Below, one piece after another: positions 1 through 8,525 of a stretch of 30,040 nucleotides of DNA. Numbering within the stretch: position 1 is the stretch's first letter; each line of letters starts with the position of its first letter. The notes under the pieces were generated by a model that saw nothing but the letters and a program-made list of their open reading frames with translations, was not told the DNA's origin and searched no databases. The translations under genes were made by a program, and so were the position numbers. Location of the stretch: assembly GCA_964429355.1 (NCBI GenBank), contig CAYSCH010000077.1:1-30040 (forward strand). Reading direction: 5' to 3'. This stretch comes from JAAYAY01 sp964429355 (lineage in GTDB: Bacteria > Planctomycetota > Planctomycetia > Pirellulales > Thermoguttaceae).

Positions 1-286
1 CGCTGTTCATCTGAATGCGAAAACCACGGTTGATCTGGATTTGTCCGCGATCGTCGACCCAGGCGACGCGAAACATGATGACCCGTTCCGGTTCGACGAT
101 CCGTTCGAGAATTTTCGCTTCCCGGTAAGCTGGATTGGCTTCGACCACGGGAAGGATGGATTCCATCACTTCGCAGACCGCCTGGTGGAACTCCGGCTGC
201 CCCGGATTCCTGGTGATGAGATTCTCCATGAACGCCGCGACGGCGGGGGACTTGCTTCGCGGTGCGTTGAACGTAACTTGAGACAT
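1..286 (-). CDS. gdhA: NADP-type glutamate dehydrogenase, N-terminal part (cut by window edge)
   Basis: The minus-strand frame starting with ATG at 286 encodes 95 residues before the window ends. The stretch is very like the N-terminus of hexameric GdhA: an N-terminal helix with RNPGQPEFHQAV, then ILERIVEPERVIMFRVAWVDD and a QINRGFRIQMNS segment that leads into the substrate domain. The family converts 2-oxoglutarate and ammonium to glutamate with NADPH in the cytoplasm. A weak GGAG lies about 9 bases before the ATG. The catalytic lysine and the Rossmann domain would lie beyond base 1. The gene 413-739 is just upstream in the same direction, but a 10-N gap separates them, so co-transcription cannot be judged. 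Confidence 0.9.
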   Translation of the reverse strand, partial: MSQVTFNAPRSKSPAVAAFMENLITRNPGQPEFHQAVCEVMESILPVVEANPAYREAKILERIVEPERVIMFRVAWVDDRGQIQINRGFRIQMNS

Positions 287-304
287 TCTGTTTGACTCCG
301 TGGT

Positions 305-314
305 NNNNNNNNNN
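305..314. other. Assembly gap (10 N)
   Basis: Ten undetermined bases lie between the gdhA start and the gene at 413-739. A fixed run of ten suggests a scaffold join of unknown true size, so spacing and promoter content here are unreliable. Confidence 0.95.
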
Positions 315-412
315 TCGACAATTGGCACAATCTGGAACGGATCCCATGACTCTTGCCGATTCAACCGCTCTCCGCCCGTGGGAAGGCCTTGGGGTGGCTT
401 TGGGATGGGTTC

Positions 413-739
413 CTATTTGCCGGCCGAAGCGTCGCAGAAACTGTGAATGGAATCGAGGTAGTGTTTCAGCAGCCAGAACTTCTCCAAGAACTCTGGCCAT
501 CCACCCGGGGGTACAAATCCTTTGGACATTTCGGGCAGCACCATTCCGCCGGGCGTGACGGACTGGCGCATCTCGTTCCACAGGTCGGCCCACACCTTCA
601 GCGCATCGTCGTTCACGTTGGCAACGACATAGCGGAAGTTCTTCAGCGTTCTCTCCGGGTCGCTCTCTGGATCAGAGGAATCGAAGTTCAGCACACCTCG
701 CAGCCTCGCCTGCCGAGGCGTCTGGGATGTATCGGACAC
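413..739 (-). CDS. Small conserved-looking cytoplasmic protein of unknown function
   Basis: 108 residues, hydrophilic, with no signal peptide or membrane segment. I do not recognise a named domain. It has an N-terminal basic stretch (TPRQARLRGVLNFD), a helical middle (ALKVWADLWNEMRQSV) and a Gly/Pro-rich turn (PGGMVLPEMSKGFVPPGGWPE). The start chosen is GTG at 739, because an AAGGAG ribosome site lies 7 bases upstream. An ATG 33 bases further out (772) is in frame but would add an arginine-rich extension and place the ribosome site inside the gene. It lies directly upstream of gdhA in the same orientation, so a nitrogen-metabolism link is possible but unproven. Confidence 0.65.
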   Translation of the reverse strand: MSDTSQTPRQARLRGVLNFDSSDPESDPERTLKNFRYVVANVNDDALKVWADLWNEMRQSVTPGGMVLPEMSKGFVPPGGWPEFLEKFWLLKHYLDSIHSFCDASAGK

Positions 740-1009
740 CGGCGGTCTCCTTCGAAGCGAGTGGTGGGACAACGGTTGATGGCACGTCGCGTGTCGGAAG
801 CTAGCTGTTTCATCCGGCTGGGATCAATCAACTGTCCGCACGAATCGTGCCAATGGACATGGCAAATCTCGAGATTGACCGAAATGCCGCCAACCCTTGC
901 AGTTACGTCGTCCTCGCCAGATCGCCCCAAGCTGGCCGCGAGGATCCTTGCTGTTCGGACAGTCTAGTTTATTTGAGGGGGCGATGACTAGCTGAGATCG
1001 ATAACTCCA

Positions 1010-1039
1010 ATTAGATTAATGACTTGCGCATCTGTTCAA
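1010..1039 (-). promoter_or_regulatory. Candidate sigma-70-type promoter for the 413-739 / gdhA direction
   Basis: Read on the minus strand: TTGAAC (1034-1039), an 18-base spacer, then TCTAAT (1010-1015). That is 4 of 6 and 5 of 6 matches to the -35 and -10 consensus, in the only AT-rich patch of the region. The implied leader to the GTG at 739 is about 265 bases, which is long, so this is tentative. Confidence 0.3.
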
Positions 1040-1053
1040 TGTTTGCACAGTAA

Positions 1054-1069
1054 TGTTGCTAAGGCAACA
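1054..1069. other. Small perfect hairpin
   Basis: TGTTGC, loop TAAG, GCAACA: six perfect pairs with a four-base loop, about 190 bases beyond the stop of the response regulator gene. There is no T-run on either side, so it is at best a weak factor-independent terminator or a protein-binding palindrome. Confidence 0.25.
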
Positions 1070-1256
1070 GAATAAGTATTGCTTAATGAACTTGGCGAAT
1101 GCGATTGCCCGGAAGGCGTGAAGGCCGTTTGGGGCCCGGGCGTCGGAAGTCCGCTTCTTACCACGAACCGGTCGACGAGAGTTGCCTGGCAAGCGATGGG
1201 GAAGATTCACAGGCCCCGGGCTGAACTGCCAAAGTCTGGCTGGGCCCGGCGATGAA

Positions 1257-2711
1257 TCAGCATCCGCCGTCGTCGGGAGATTTGATGTCGTACTTTCTGA
1301 TGCGATGACGGAGGGTATTGCGGCTGATCCCGAGCATACGGGCCGTGTGGACCTGATTGTAGCCGCATTCTTTCAGGGCTCGCGTGATCAGGGCCTCTTC
1401 GACGACATCGATGATGCTGGCATGCGCCCGCAGATCGGCAAGCCGAAGGATTTCCGGAACAAGGTTGGCAACGCGTTGTTTCAGGCTCTGGAGCAGCTCT
1501 TCGCGAGTCTCCGGCGAGGAATTGGCGGCTTCCGACTCGTTTTCGAATTCCAGGTGTTCGGCCCGCAGCACGTCGCCCTTGCACATCAATACCGCCCGCC
1601 GCAGGCAATTCTCCAGTTCGCGAACGTTACCCGGCCAGTCGTGAGCCTGAAGGCGGACAACGGTCTGGTCGGCTACATAGTGGACCGATTTTCCGTATTC
1701 CTCGCTGAAACGGCCGACGAAGTAGTTCACCAGGGCGGGCAGATCGTCGAGCCGTTCTCGCAATGGGGGCAGCTCGATCGAGAGGACCTTGAGGCGATAG
1801 TAGAGGTCTTCCCGGAAACGGCCGCTCGCCACCTCCTCGTCCAGGCGTTTGTTCGTCGCCGCCAGGATGCGGACATCGACTTGGATCGTTTCCGTGCTTC
1901 CGAGGCGCTCGAACTCCCCCTCCTGGAGAACTCGCAGGACTTTTGCCTGCGTACTGAGCGACATATCGCCGATCTCGTCGAAGAACAGCGTACCCGTGTG
2001 GCAGCGTTCGAATTTTCCTACGTAAGTGCGGTAGGCACCGGTGAACGCACCCTGCTCGTAGCCAAACAATTCGCTCTCGAAGAGGGCATCGGGAATGGTT
2101 GCGCAATTGACAGCCATGAACGGCCTCTGGGCCCGGCGGCTGTGATGGTAGATCGCACGAGCCACCAGTTCCTTCCCGGTGCCGCTCTCGCCGGTAATCA
2201 TCACGGTGACATCATTCTCCGCCACGCGGCCGATGAGTTTGAAAATCTCCTGCATGCGGCGGTTGTTTCCGATGATCCTCACCAATTCGGCGGCCGTCGG
2301 GGTAACCTTGGTGACCGAACTGGGAAGTCCCACGATTTCCTTCATCAGGCGATTGACCTCTAGCGCATCGGCGGTCATACGTTTGAGACCTTCGGCGTCG
2401 AAAGGCTTGAGGAGGTAGTCGTAGGCCCCGAGTTTCATGGCTTCAATGGCCGTCTCGGTGGTGCCGTAGGCGGTCATCACGATCACGGGAGTTTTGAGCT
2501 GGGCTCGCTTGATCTCCGCCAAGGTCTGCAGCCCGTTGAGCCCCGGCATCTTGTAGTCGAGCAGGATCAGGTCGAAGGACTCCGATTTCAGGAGTTCCAG
2601 GCCCGAAAGTCCGTCGGTTCGGGAGGCAACCTCGTAGCCCTGTTTCACGAACAGGCGGCTGAGGAAGTGGACCAATCCTTCGTCGTTATCGATGATCAGA
2701 ATCTTACTCAC
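1257..2711 (-). CDS. NtrC-family sigma-54-dependent response regulator
   Basis: 484 residues with the complete three-domain plan. Receiver at 1-120: acidic pair near D8/D10, phosphoacceptor D52 in LILLDYKMPG, T80, K102. AAA+ domain at about 145-380: Walker A GESGTGKE at 174, the sigma-54 contact loop GAFTGA at 221-226, Walker B LFFDEIGD near 242, and an arginine-finger region FREDLYYRL near 299. Fis-type helix-turn-helix at about 448-474 (ARMLGISRNTLRHRIRKY). When phosphorylated it should remodel sigma-54 RNA polymerase to open target promoters. It starts with GTG at 2711 and overlaps the end of the kinase gene by 8 bases (GTGAGTAA), so the pair is translationally coupled. No -24/-12 sigma-54 site was found nearby, so its targets are unknown. 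Confidence 0.95.
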   Translation of the reverse strand: MSKILIIDNDEGLVHFLSRLFVKQGYEVASRTDGLSGLELLKSESFDLILLDYKMPGLNGLQTLAEIKRAQLKTPVIVMTAYGTTETAIEAMKLGAYDYLLKPFDAEGLKRMTADALEVNRLMKEIVGLPSSVTKVTPTAAELVRIIGNNRRMQEIFKLIGRVAENDVTVMITGESGTGKELVARAIYHHSRRAQRPFMAVNCATIPDALFESELFGYEQGAFTGAYRTYVGKFERCHTGTLFFDEIGDMSLSTQAKVLRVLQEGEFERLGSTETIQVDVRILAATNKRLDEEVASGRFREDLYYRLKVLSIELPPLRERLDDLPALVNYFVGRFSEEYGKSVHYVADQTVVRLQAHDWPGNVRELENCLRRAVLMCKGDVLRAEHLEFENESEAANSSPETREELLQSLKQRVANLVPEILRLADLRAHASIIDVVEEALITRALKECGYNQVHTARMLGISRNTLRHRIRKYDIKSPDDGGC

Positions 2712-4566
2712 GTCTTGACGTCCCGCTGCCAGGAGATGCGGGCAACCGGACGGTAAACGTCGTTCCGGCCCCGATTTGTGTGTCGACCTCCACCGACCCG
2801 CCGTGCCGCTCGACGGTTTCGCGAAGGATGGTCAATCCGAGCCCGGAGCCGGTTGCCTTGGTGGTGAAGAACGGCTCGAACAGGCGTTCGAGGTCCTCTT
2901 GCCGGATGCCGGGGCCAGTATCGGAAACATCGATTCGCAGCCACGTCGCAGGAGCGGAATCGCGGTCGGTGGTCTCGCCCGCGACCGAAATCGCCAGTTC
3001 GCCTCCGTCGGGCATGACCTCCAGCGCATTGACCATCAGGTTGACCATCGCTTCGCTCAACTGCCGGGAGTCGCCCTCAACATGAGGCAGGTCCGGGGCA
3101 ATCTGCTTGCGCACCTGAACTTCCTGCTGGTTGGCTCGCGGCTGGACGACTTCCAGGACGTCGTCGAGCCACCGGACGACGTCCAGCACTCCGAGAACCG
3201 GTTCCCGAGGGCGGGCGAAATTAAGGAAGTGGTTGATGGTTGTTTCAATCCGGCCGACCTGCCGCATGCCAATCTGGTAATCTTCCCGTTGTTCGGGCGA
3301 GATTGCGATATCCTCCTGGACGGCCTGCAGGAATAACTTCAAGGAGGTCAAGGGCGTGCGGATTTCGTGAGCCACGCCGGCAGCCAGGCGTCCGACAGCG
3401 GCAAGCCGTTCCGAGCGGGCGGCGGCTTCAAGGGTTCCTTTCAGTTCTGCCTCCACCTTCCGCAACTCGGCCTCGGTCAGGCCCATACGGGTCTCGAGTT
3501 TTGTCTGGCGGTCTTTCAACTGGCCGGCCATATTCTGGAAAGCGGTGTAAAGAGCTCCAATTTCATCGCGCCGCGTTGTTTGCGATTCCTGGAAGGCGGC
3601 GTCGTAGTCGCCGCATGCCACACCGTCAGCGGCATGGCTCAATGCACGGATTGGACTCGCCACATAGAAAGCCAGGAGCCAGGAGAGGACCACCACGCCC
3701 ATGGCCGTGACGGCAATAACCAGGTAGATCCTGCGACGCAACCGGATCGCGCCGGTGAAGGCCTCGTCGCGGTCCTGCTCGACAACGACGTACCACGGCG
3801 TGCCGGCCACCTGGCGCGACGCGCCGAGCACCTCGATCCCGCGATAGTCCGTATAGATGGTCCCCGGCCGGTGTTTTCCATGCACGAAGTCGAAGCTCTC
3901 CGATTGGGCAATGTTCTCCTTGAGGATCCGTCTCGGCTCCTTGTGGGCCAGAAAAGTGCCGCCCCGATCCACCAGGTAGCATTCCCCCGACTGCCCCAAC
4001 GAAACGCTCAGGACTTGCGAGAGAACCGCTCGCGTGCCAACAGTCGCACAGAGCACACCCTGGGGCTCGCTACCCTCGGATGAGATGAGGGCCGAGAGCT
4101 GGAATACGGAATCCTGTCCCTTGTCGTCCAGTCGAACTTCCGACATGTAGGTGCCCGCTTCCATCGCCCGGCGGAACCAGACCTCGTTCTCGCTCGTCCT
4201 GTCGACACCCACCACGGTGTCGTACACCACACGCCCCTTCGGGTCGGCAACGGAAAAACGATCGTAGACGCCGTATTCCCGTTGCAGCAGAGCCAGGTAG
4301 GGCTCGATCTGGGCAGCGTCCATGCTTCCCACCGCGGCCGACCCCGCCATGACCGCCAGATCGGCCTTTCGTTCACCGAGCCATCGTTGCAGAAGCTCCT
4401 GTTTCTCGGCAGCAACGTTCTCCAGCTCGCTGGTGACGATATCCGTGATCACCTCATCGGCCGTACCCAGGGCAACCAGGCTCACGATCCCGAGCGGTAT
4501 CAACGACACCATCAGGAATACCAAGGTGACTCTGGTTTGCAGACTGTTGAGGAATCGGATGTTCAC
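2704..4566 (-). CDS. Membrane sensor histidine kinase (Cache-HAMP-HisKA-HATPase)
   Basis: 620 residues from GTG 4566. TM1 is at about 12-34, followed by a periplasmic region of roughly 245 residues resembling a double Cache domain, TM2 at about 280-303, HAMP at about 304-356, a coiled linker, HisKA with phosphoaccepting H400 in GVAHEIRTPLT, then an HATPase domain with N-box NLMVNALEVMPDGG, DTGPGI and GSGLGLTI. All catalytic boxes look intact. It should sense an extracytoplasmic ligand and phosphorylate the overlapping regulator. The frame runs open to 4695, but that extension would put 43 unlikely residues before TM1, so GTG 4566 is preferred; the ribosome site is weak. It is divergent from the GH38-like gene at 4887, which makes that gene a plausible target. 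Confidence 0.9.
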   Translation of the reverse strand: MNIRFLNSLQTRVTLVFLMVSLIPLGIVSLVALGTADEVITDIVTSELENVAAEKQELLQRWLGERKADLAVMAGSAAVGSMDAAQIEPYLALLQREYGVYDRFSVADPKGRVVYDTVVGVDRTSENEVWFRRAMEAGTYMSEVRLDDKGQDSVFQLSALISSEGSEPQGVLCATVGTRAVLSQVLSVSLGQSGECYLVDRGGTFLAHKEPRRILKENIAQSESFDFVHGKHRPGTIYTDYRGIEVLGASRQVAGTPWYVVVEQDRDEAFTGAIRLRRRIYLVIAVTAMGVVVLSWLLAFYVASPIRALSHAADGVACGDYDAAFQESQTTRRDEIGALYTAFQNMAGQLKDRQTKLETRMGLTEAELRKVEAELKGTLEAAARSERLAAVGRLAAGVAHEIRTPLTSLKLFLQAVQEDIAISPEQREDYQIGMRQVGRIETTINHFLNFARPREPVLGVLDVVRWLDDVLEVVQPRANQQEVQVRKQIAPDLPHVEGDSRQLSEAMVNLMVNALEVMPDGGELAISVAGETTDRDSAPATWLRIDVSDTGPGIRQEDLERLFEPFFTTKATGSGLGLTILRETVERHGGSVEVDTQIGAGTTFTVRLPASPGSGTSRRE

Positions 4567-4886
4567 GCGCCGCTTTCGATTCGACTGAATTCTCGGCAAC
4601 ACCGGGCATTGTTGAATACCTCCGCCCCATTGTACTGGCAACTCCTTCCGAGAGTACAGGGACGGCGAGGAGTTCGCCGCATCTCCCCAAAGCAACGACC
4701 GCCGACCGCACCCTGTAGCAGGCAGAAATCCGTGCGTTCACAGCGCCGGCCGGTTACAATGTGCCGGTCAAAAAGAACCGTTACGGGAAGCCTGACCCGC
4801 AGTCCGTTCAGACCGAGTTGCACGGCTCAAACGGCAGCGGTAACTTGAAGACCGAGTACGCCGGATGATTTTGGGAGTGCTTGACC
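4567..4886. other. Divergent intergenic region between kinase and GH38-like genes
   Basis: About 320 bases without a gene. It must hold promoters for both directions. A TACAAT (4755-4760) is the best plus-strand -10-like hexamer, but no acceptable -35 stands 16-18 bases before it. No GG-N10-GC sigma-54 element was found on either strand. GGGAG at 4873-4877 is the ribosome site of the next gene. Confidence 0.5.
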
Positions 4887-7800
4887 ATGTCGACCCTGAT
4901 TCAACGTACCTTTGTCCTGTCCGCCGCCGCTCTCCTCTGCTCAGCCCGTGCCGCGGCCGATCCGCCCGCTTTCGCGAAGCTCGTGCCGCTCCCGGCGCCG
5001 CGAATCGTCGCTTCTGCCGAAGATTACCCGGGCGGCGGCTTCACACCCGAAAAACTCCTTGACGGCGACGTCTCCTCGGCCTTCGCCACGAACGGCAAAG
5101 GAACGGACACGTTCGTCGAATTCGATTTCGGCCAGACCGTTCGAGTCGCTGCCTTCCAGCACGTCGATCGCAACGACCCAGCCACCGTGGCGGTCTCCCG
5201 GTTGACACTCTTCGATGGTGATGGAAAAGCGGTGGCAACCTCGTCTGTGAATCACGTCAACAAGCCGGGGGGTACTACCTTCTTCGCCCTGCCGCAGCCG
5301 ATCGACGCGCAACGCGTACGATGGCAGGTCACAGAGGTAGGTAATCGTCACTCGACCGTCGGCGGCGCGGAAATTGCCTTCTTCACCGCCAGCCAACCCG
5401 AATCCCTGCCGCAGGCTATTCGTATCCAGATTCGCGCCGTTTCGATCGTCGAGCGAACTCCAGCCGGCAACGTCCAACCCCTCGAACTGCTGCTGGACTA
5501 CCCCTACGCAACGCCGATCGACGCGGTTGTCCGCGTTGAGGGGTTTGAACCGCAGCCCATCCACTTCGAGTTCGGCACGCACAGGCTTCGCTACACCACT
5601 GCCGCCATCGACGAGGATCGGCCCCTGCGGACCACGATCCAGTACGACGGGCAAACGATCGTCTCCGCAGCAACGACCCTGAAGCCGGCCCGAAAGACCA
5701 CGATCTATATCCTTCCCCACTCCCACACCGATATCGGTTACACCCAGCTCCAAACGGAAATCGAAGACAAGCAAGTCACCAACCTGTTGCAGGGAATCCA
5801 GTACGCCCGGAAAACGGCCGACAATCCGGCCGGCGCCCGATTTGTCTGGAACGTGGAAGTGCTTTGGGCTGCCGATCTGTTCCTTCAAAGACTCGGAGAA
5901 CCGCAACAGAAGCTGTTCTTCGAGGCCGTCAAGAACGGCCAGGTCGAACTCTGCGGCATGTATCTCAACGAGCTGACCGGGCTCTGCCGTCCCGAAGAAC
6001 TCATGCGGTTGTTCCGCTTTGCCAAACAACTGGAGCAAAGCACGGGCGTGCCCATGGAATCGGCCATGATCAGCGACGTGCCGGGCTACACCTGGGGAAC
6101 CGTCAGCGCCATGGCCCAGGCGGGAATCAAGTATTTCTCGGTGGCCCCCAACTACTTCGCCCGTGTGGGCGATATCCTCGTGCAATGGGAAAACAAACCC
6201 TTCTACTGGATCGGCCCATCGGGCAACGAAAAGGTCCTCGTCTGGATCCCCTACCGCGGCTACGCAACTTCGCATATCATCCGCAGCCTCACGCCGGAAT
6301 TCCTCGAACAATACCAGGCTCACCTCGACGAAAGCGCCTATCCCTACGAGATCGCCTACCTGCGCTGGGCCGGCCACGGCGACAATGCGGTTCCCGATCC
6401 GGCCATCTGCGATTTCGTGAAAGTCTGGAACGAAAAACACCAGTGGCCCCGCCTTATTATCTCCGGAACCACGGAGGCCTTCCGCGCCCTGGAAAGTCGC
6501 TACGGAGACCAGTTGCCCTCCGTTCGCGGCGACTGGACACCCTACTGGGAAGACGGTGCCGGTTCGTCCGCCACGGAAACGGCCATGAATCGAGCCAGCT
6601 CCGATCGCCTCGCACAAGCCGAGGCTCTATGGACGATCCAGTCTCCCGCCACGTATCCCGCCGAAGACTTCCGGACCGCCTGGCGGAATGTGCTCCTCTA
6701 CTCGGAACACACCTGGGGAGCGTGGTGCAGCGTCAGCCACCCCTTGGGGCAGGAAACACGCGATCAGTGGCAAATCAAGCAGTCCTATGCCCTGGCCGCC
6801 GACACCCAGTCCCGAGAACTCCTTTCCCGGGCGCTGGCTCTCCAGCAGCAGGGAGAAGAGGATTGGATGATGGATGTTTTTAATTCCAATTCCTGGCCTC
6901 GCACCGACCTGGTCGTCGTGCCGAAGCATCTCTGCGAGGGACGCGATCGAGTCCTGGATGAACAGGGCGTGCCCCTCCCTTCCCAACGGCTTCGCAGCGG
7001 CGATCTCGTAGTGCTTGCCCGTGACGTCCCACCGCTGGCGGCACGGCGATATTCTCTGGTCGAGGGGGCACCGCACGTCGAGCGCACGGTGACGGTTGGC
7101 GACCTCACCCTCGACAACGGCCTCCTCCATTTGCAGTTGGATAACCAGACCGGTGCCGTCATCGAGTTGACCGCCGGCGGGCTGAAGGAGAACCTGGTCG
7201 ATCTCGACGGGGGCGAGGCGGTCAACGACTATCGCTATCTGCTCGGCGACGATTCGTCCCAGATCCAACGCAACGGGCCTGCCAGGATCTCGATCCACGA
7301 GCGAGGGCCTCTCGTCGCGTCGCTCCTGGTTGAATCCGACGCCCCGGGCTGCTTCCAGCTCACCCGAGAAATCCGGCTGGTTGCCGGCCTGGACTATGTC
7401 GAACTGGTCAACCTGGTCGACAAAAAGCGGCTCGTGGCCGACAACTACTATGCCAACAGCGGCAAGGAGAGCGTGAATTTCGCCTTTCCCTTCAAGGTAC
7501 CCGATGGCCAGGTGCGGCTTCATGTGCCCTTCGGTGTCATCCAGCCCGATAAGGACCAGATTCCCAGTGCCTGTAAGAACTGGTTCACCGTGGGAAGCTG
7601 GGCCGACGTGTCCAATGCAGATTTCGGCGTCACCTGCGTGACCCTCGACTCGCCGCTCGTCGAAGTCGGCAGCGTGAGCGCCACGCTGCTCAACTCGCAG
7701 AATAACCCCGACGCCTGGCGAAAGCTGGTTGGCCCCACGCAGAGGATCTACGCCTGGGTCATGAACAATCACTGGGATACGAACTACCGCGCCTATCAGG

Positions 7801-8183
7801 AAGGCCCCGTTGCCTTTCGCTTCCTGCTCCAACCACATGGCCCCTTCGACCCGGCCGGCGCGTCGCGCCTCGCCATCGGACGGAGCCAACCGCTCCTGCC
7901 AGCGAGGGCAAGGGGAAACCGTCCCAGTCAGACTCCGCGGCTGGTCGTAGATCCACCGAATGTGCTCGTTACAGGAATCAAGCCCAGTGACGACGGCAAA
8001 GGCATCGTCGTACGCCTCTGGGAAGCAGTCGGCCACGACACGCAAGCCAGGATCGAGTGGTCGGCCCCGGCGCCACGACAGGTCTGGACCAGCGACCTGA
8101 GCGAGATGCCCCGGAAGACCTTGGAGGGACCAGTCCCAGTACCCGCTTGGAGCGTGGTGACACTGAGAGCTGATATTCAATAA
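4887..8183 (+). CDS. Secreted GH38-like alpha-mannosidase with N-terminal F5/8C-like domain
   Basis: 1098 residues. The signal peptide is at about 1-25 (hydrophobic core FVLSAAALLC, then ARAAAD). A discoidin/F5/8C-like sandwich is at about 45-168 (LLDGDVSSAF, FVEFDFGQTVRV, a typical ligand-domain start). The GH38-type catalytic barrel begins at about 272: HSHTDIGYTQ near 278-287 supplies zinc ligands, SAMISDVPGYTWG near 393 carries the probable nucleophile Asp (about 397), and SEHTWGAW further on resembles the later His ligand region. C-terminal beta domains follow. The family hydrolyses alpha-mannosides with a zinc ion. ATG 4887 is chosen because GGGAG lies 9 bases upstream; a TTG at 4881 is too close to it. 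The exact substrate cannot be read from the sequence, and a divergent GH38-related specificity is possible. Confidence 0.85.
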   Translation: MSTLIQRTFVLSAAALLCSARAAADPPAFAKLVPLPAPRIVASAEDYPGGGFTPEKLLDGDVSSAFATNGKGTDTFVEFDFGQTVRVAAFQHVDRNDPATVAVSRLTLFDGDGKAVATSSVNHVNKPGGTTFFALPQPIDAQRVRWQVTEVGNRHSTVGGAEIAFFTASQPESLPQAIRIQIRAVSIVERTPAGNVQPLELLLDYPYATPIDAVVRVEGFEPQPIHFEFGTHRLRYTTAAIDEDRPLRTTIQYDGQTIVSAATTLKPARKTTIYILPHSHTDIGYTQLQTEIEDKQVTNLLQGIQYARKTADNPAGARFVWNVEVLWAADLFLQRLGEPQQKLFFEAVKNGQVELCGMYLNELTGLCRPEELMRLFRFAKQLEQSTGVPMESAMISDVPGYTWGTVSAMAQAGIKYFSVAPNYFARVGDILVQWENKPFYWIGPSGNEKVLVWIPYRGYATSHIIRSLTPEFLEQYQAHLDESAYPYEIAYLRWAGHGDNAVPDPAICDFVKVWNEKHQWPRLIISGTTEAFRALESRYGDQLPSVRGDWTPYWEDGAGSSATETAMNRASSDRLAQAEALWTIQSPATYPAEDFRTAWRNVLLYSEHTWGAWCSVSHPLGQETRDQWQIKQSYALAADTQSRELLSRALALQQQGEEDWMMDVFNSNSWPRTDLVVVPKHLCEGRDRVLDEQGVPLPSQRLRSGDLVVLARDVPPLAARRYSLVEGAPHVERTVTVGDLTLDNGLLHLQLDNQTGAVIELTAGGLKENLVDLDGGEAVNDYRYLLGDDSSQIQRNGPARISIHERGPLVASLLVESDAPGCFQLTREIRLVAGLDYVELVNLVDKKRLVADNYYANSGKESVNFAFPFKVPDGQVRLHVPFGVIQPDKDQIPSACKNWFTVGSWADVSNADFGVTCVTLDSPLVEVGSVSATLLNSQNNPDAWRKLVGPTQRIYAWVMNNHWDTNYRAYQEGPVAFRFLLQPHGPFDPAGASRLAIGRSQPLLPARARGNRPSQTPRLVVDPPNVLVTGIKPSDDGKGIVVRLWEAVGHDTQARIEWSAPAPRQVWTSDLSEMPRKTLEGPVPVPAWSVVTLRADIQ

Positions 8184-8250
8184 GTGGTAAATTCCCAGGT
8201 ACTGTGCAAGTTCATCGCTGGCTGCCTGGAACGTTTGCACAAAGCGCGCG

Positions 8251-8300
8251 CTTCTTCTCACACATTTCGCCCCTCTCTTAGAGGGATATTGAGGAGAAGT
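8251..8300. other. Compound hairpin, possible terminator or leader structure
   Basis: Outer stem of ten pairs: 8251-8260 with 8290-8299, including one G-U. Asymmetric internal loop, then an inner stem of five pairs, CCCTC (8271-8275) with GAGGG (8281-8285), and a five-base loop. It lies 68 bases past the GH38-like stop. There is no T-run after it, so it is not a textbook intrinsic terminator; it may still stop transcription or stabilise the message. Confidence 0.35.
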
Positions 8301-8370
8301 GGGGCCCGTTAAAATGAGACTTCCAGAAATGCCCCATATTTCCAGGTACCTCAATCTGCTCAATCTGGGG

Positions 8371-8399
8371 TTGGCGCAGCACATCCCCGTGCTGATAAT
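8371..8399 (+). promoter_or_regulatory. Sigma-70-type promoter candidate for the PAS kinase
   Basis: TTGGCG (8371-8376), a 17-base spacer, GATAAT (8394-8399): 4 of 6 and 5 of 6 consensus matches at ideal spacing. Transcription would begin near 8406, ahead of every possible start of the kinase gene. Confidence 0.5.
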
Positions 8400-8525
8400 A
8401 GGATCGTCATACCGTCACGTTCCGGTCACATACTCATACAACCATCCGGCATGTGGCGATGGTGAGGAACAATGCCTTGCCATTCTCTCGCACGGCGATC
8501 GGTAAGGCACATGGGGGCACCGGTT

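Larger units (their letters stand above)
740..1256. other. Intergenic region, 517 bases
   Basis: No convincing gene. Short frames on both strands have compositions typical of GC-rich noise. The part 960-1080 is clearly more AT-rich than its surroundings and holds a minus-strand promoter candidate (1010-1039) and a small perfect hairpin (1054-1069), each listed separately. Confidence 0.6.
8184..8525. other. Intergenic region, 342 bases
   Basis: Holds a compound hairpin just after the GH38-like stop (8251-8300) and a good promoter candidate for the next kinase (8371-8399). A 68-codon plus frame (8299-8505) overlaps the promoter and has no recognisable protein character. Confidence 0.6.

Noticed and set aside
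688..930. 80-codon minus-strand frame upstream of the 413-739 gene
   Set aside because: Overlaps the preferred gene in another frame. It has rare Cys/His-rich composition and no ribosome site; a decayed gene cannot be excluded.
1182..2363. 393-codon plus-strand frame opposite the response regulator
   Set aside because: The minus-strand regulator has every catalytic motif; the plus frame has none and is an antisense shadow.
4567..4886. Sigma-54 promoter expected near the NtrC-type regulator
   Set aside because: No GG-N10-GC element with a reasonable -24/-12 context was found on either strand.
4941..8384. Long minus-strand open frames (558 and 585 codons) opposite the GH38-like gene
   Set aside because: They mirror the codon pattern of a clearly real plus-strand gene in GC-rich DNA. 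They have no family-like motifs and lie wholly over it.
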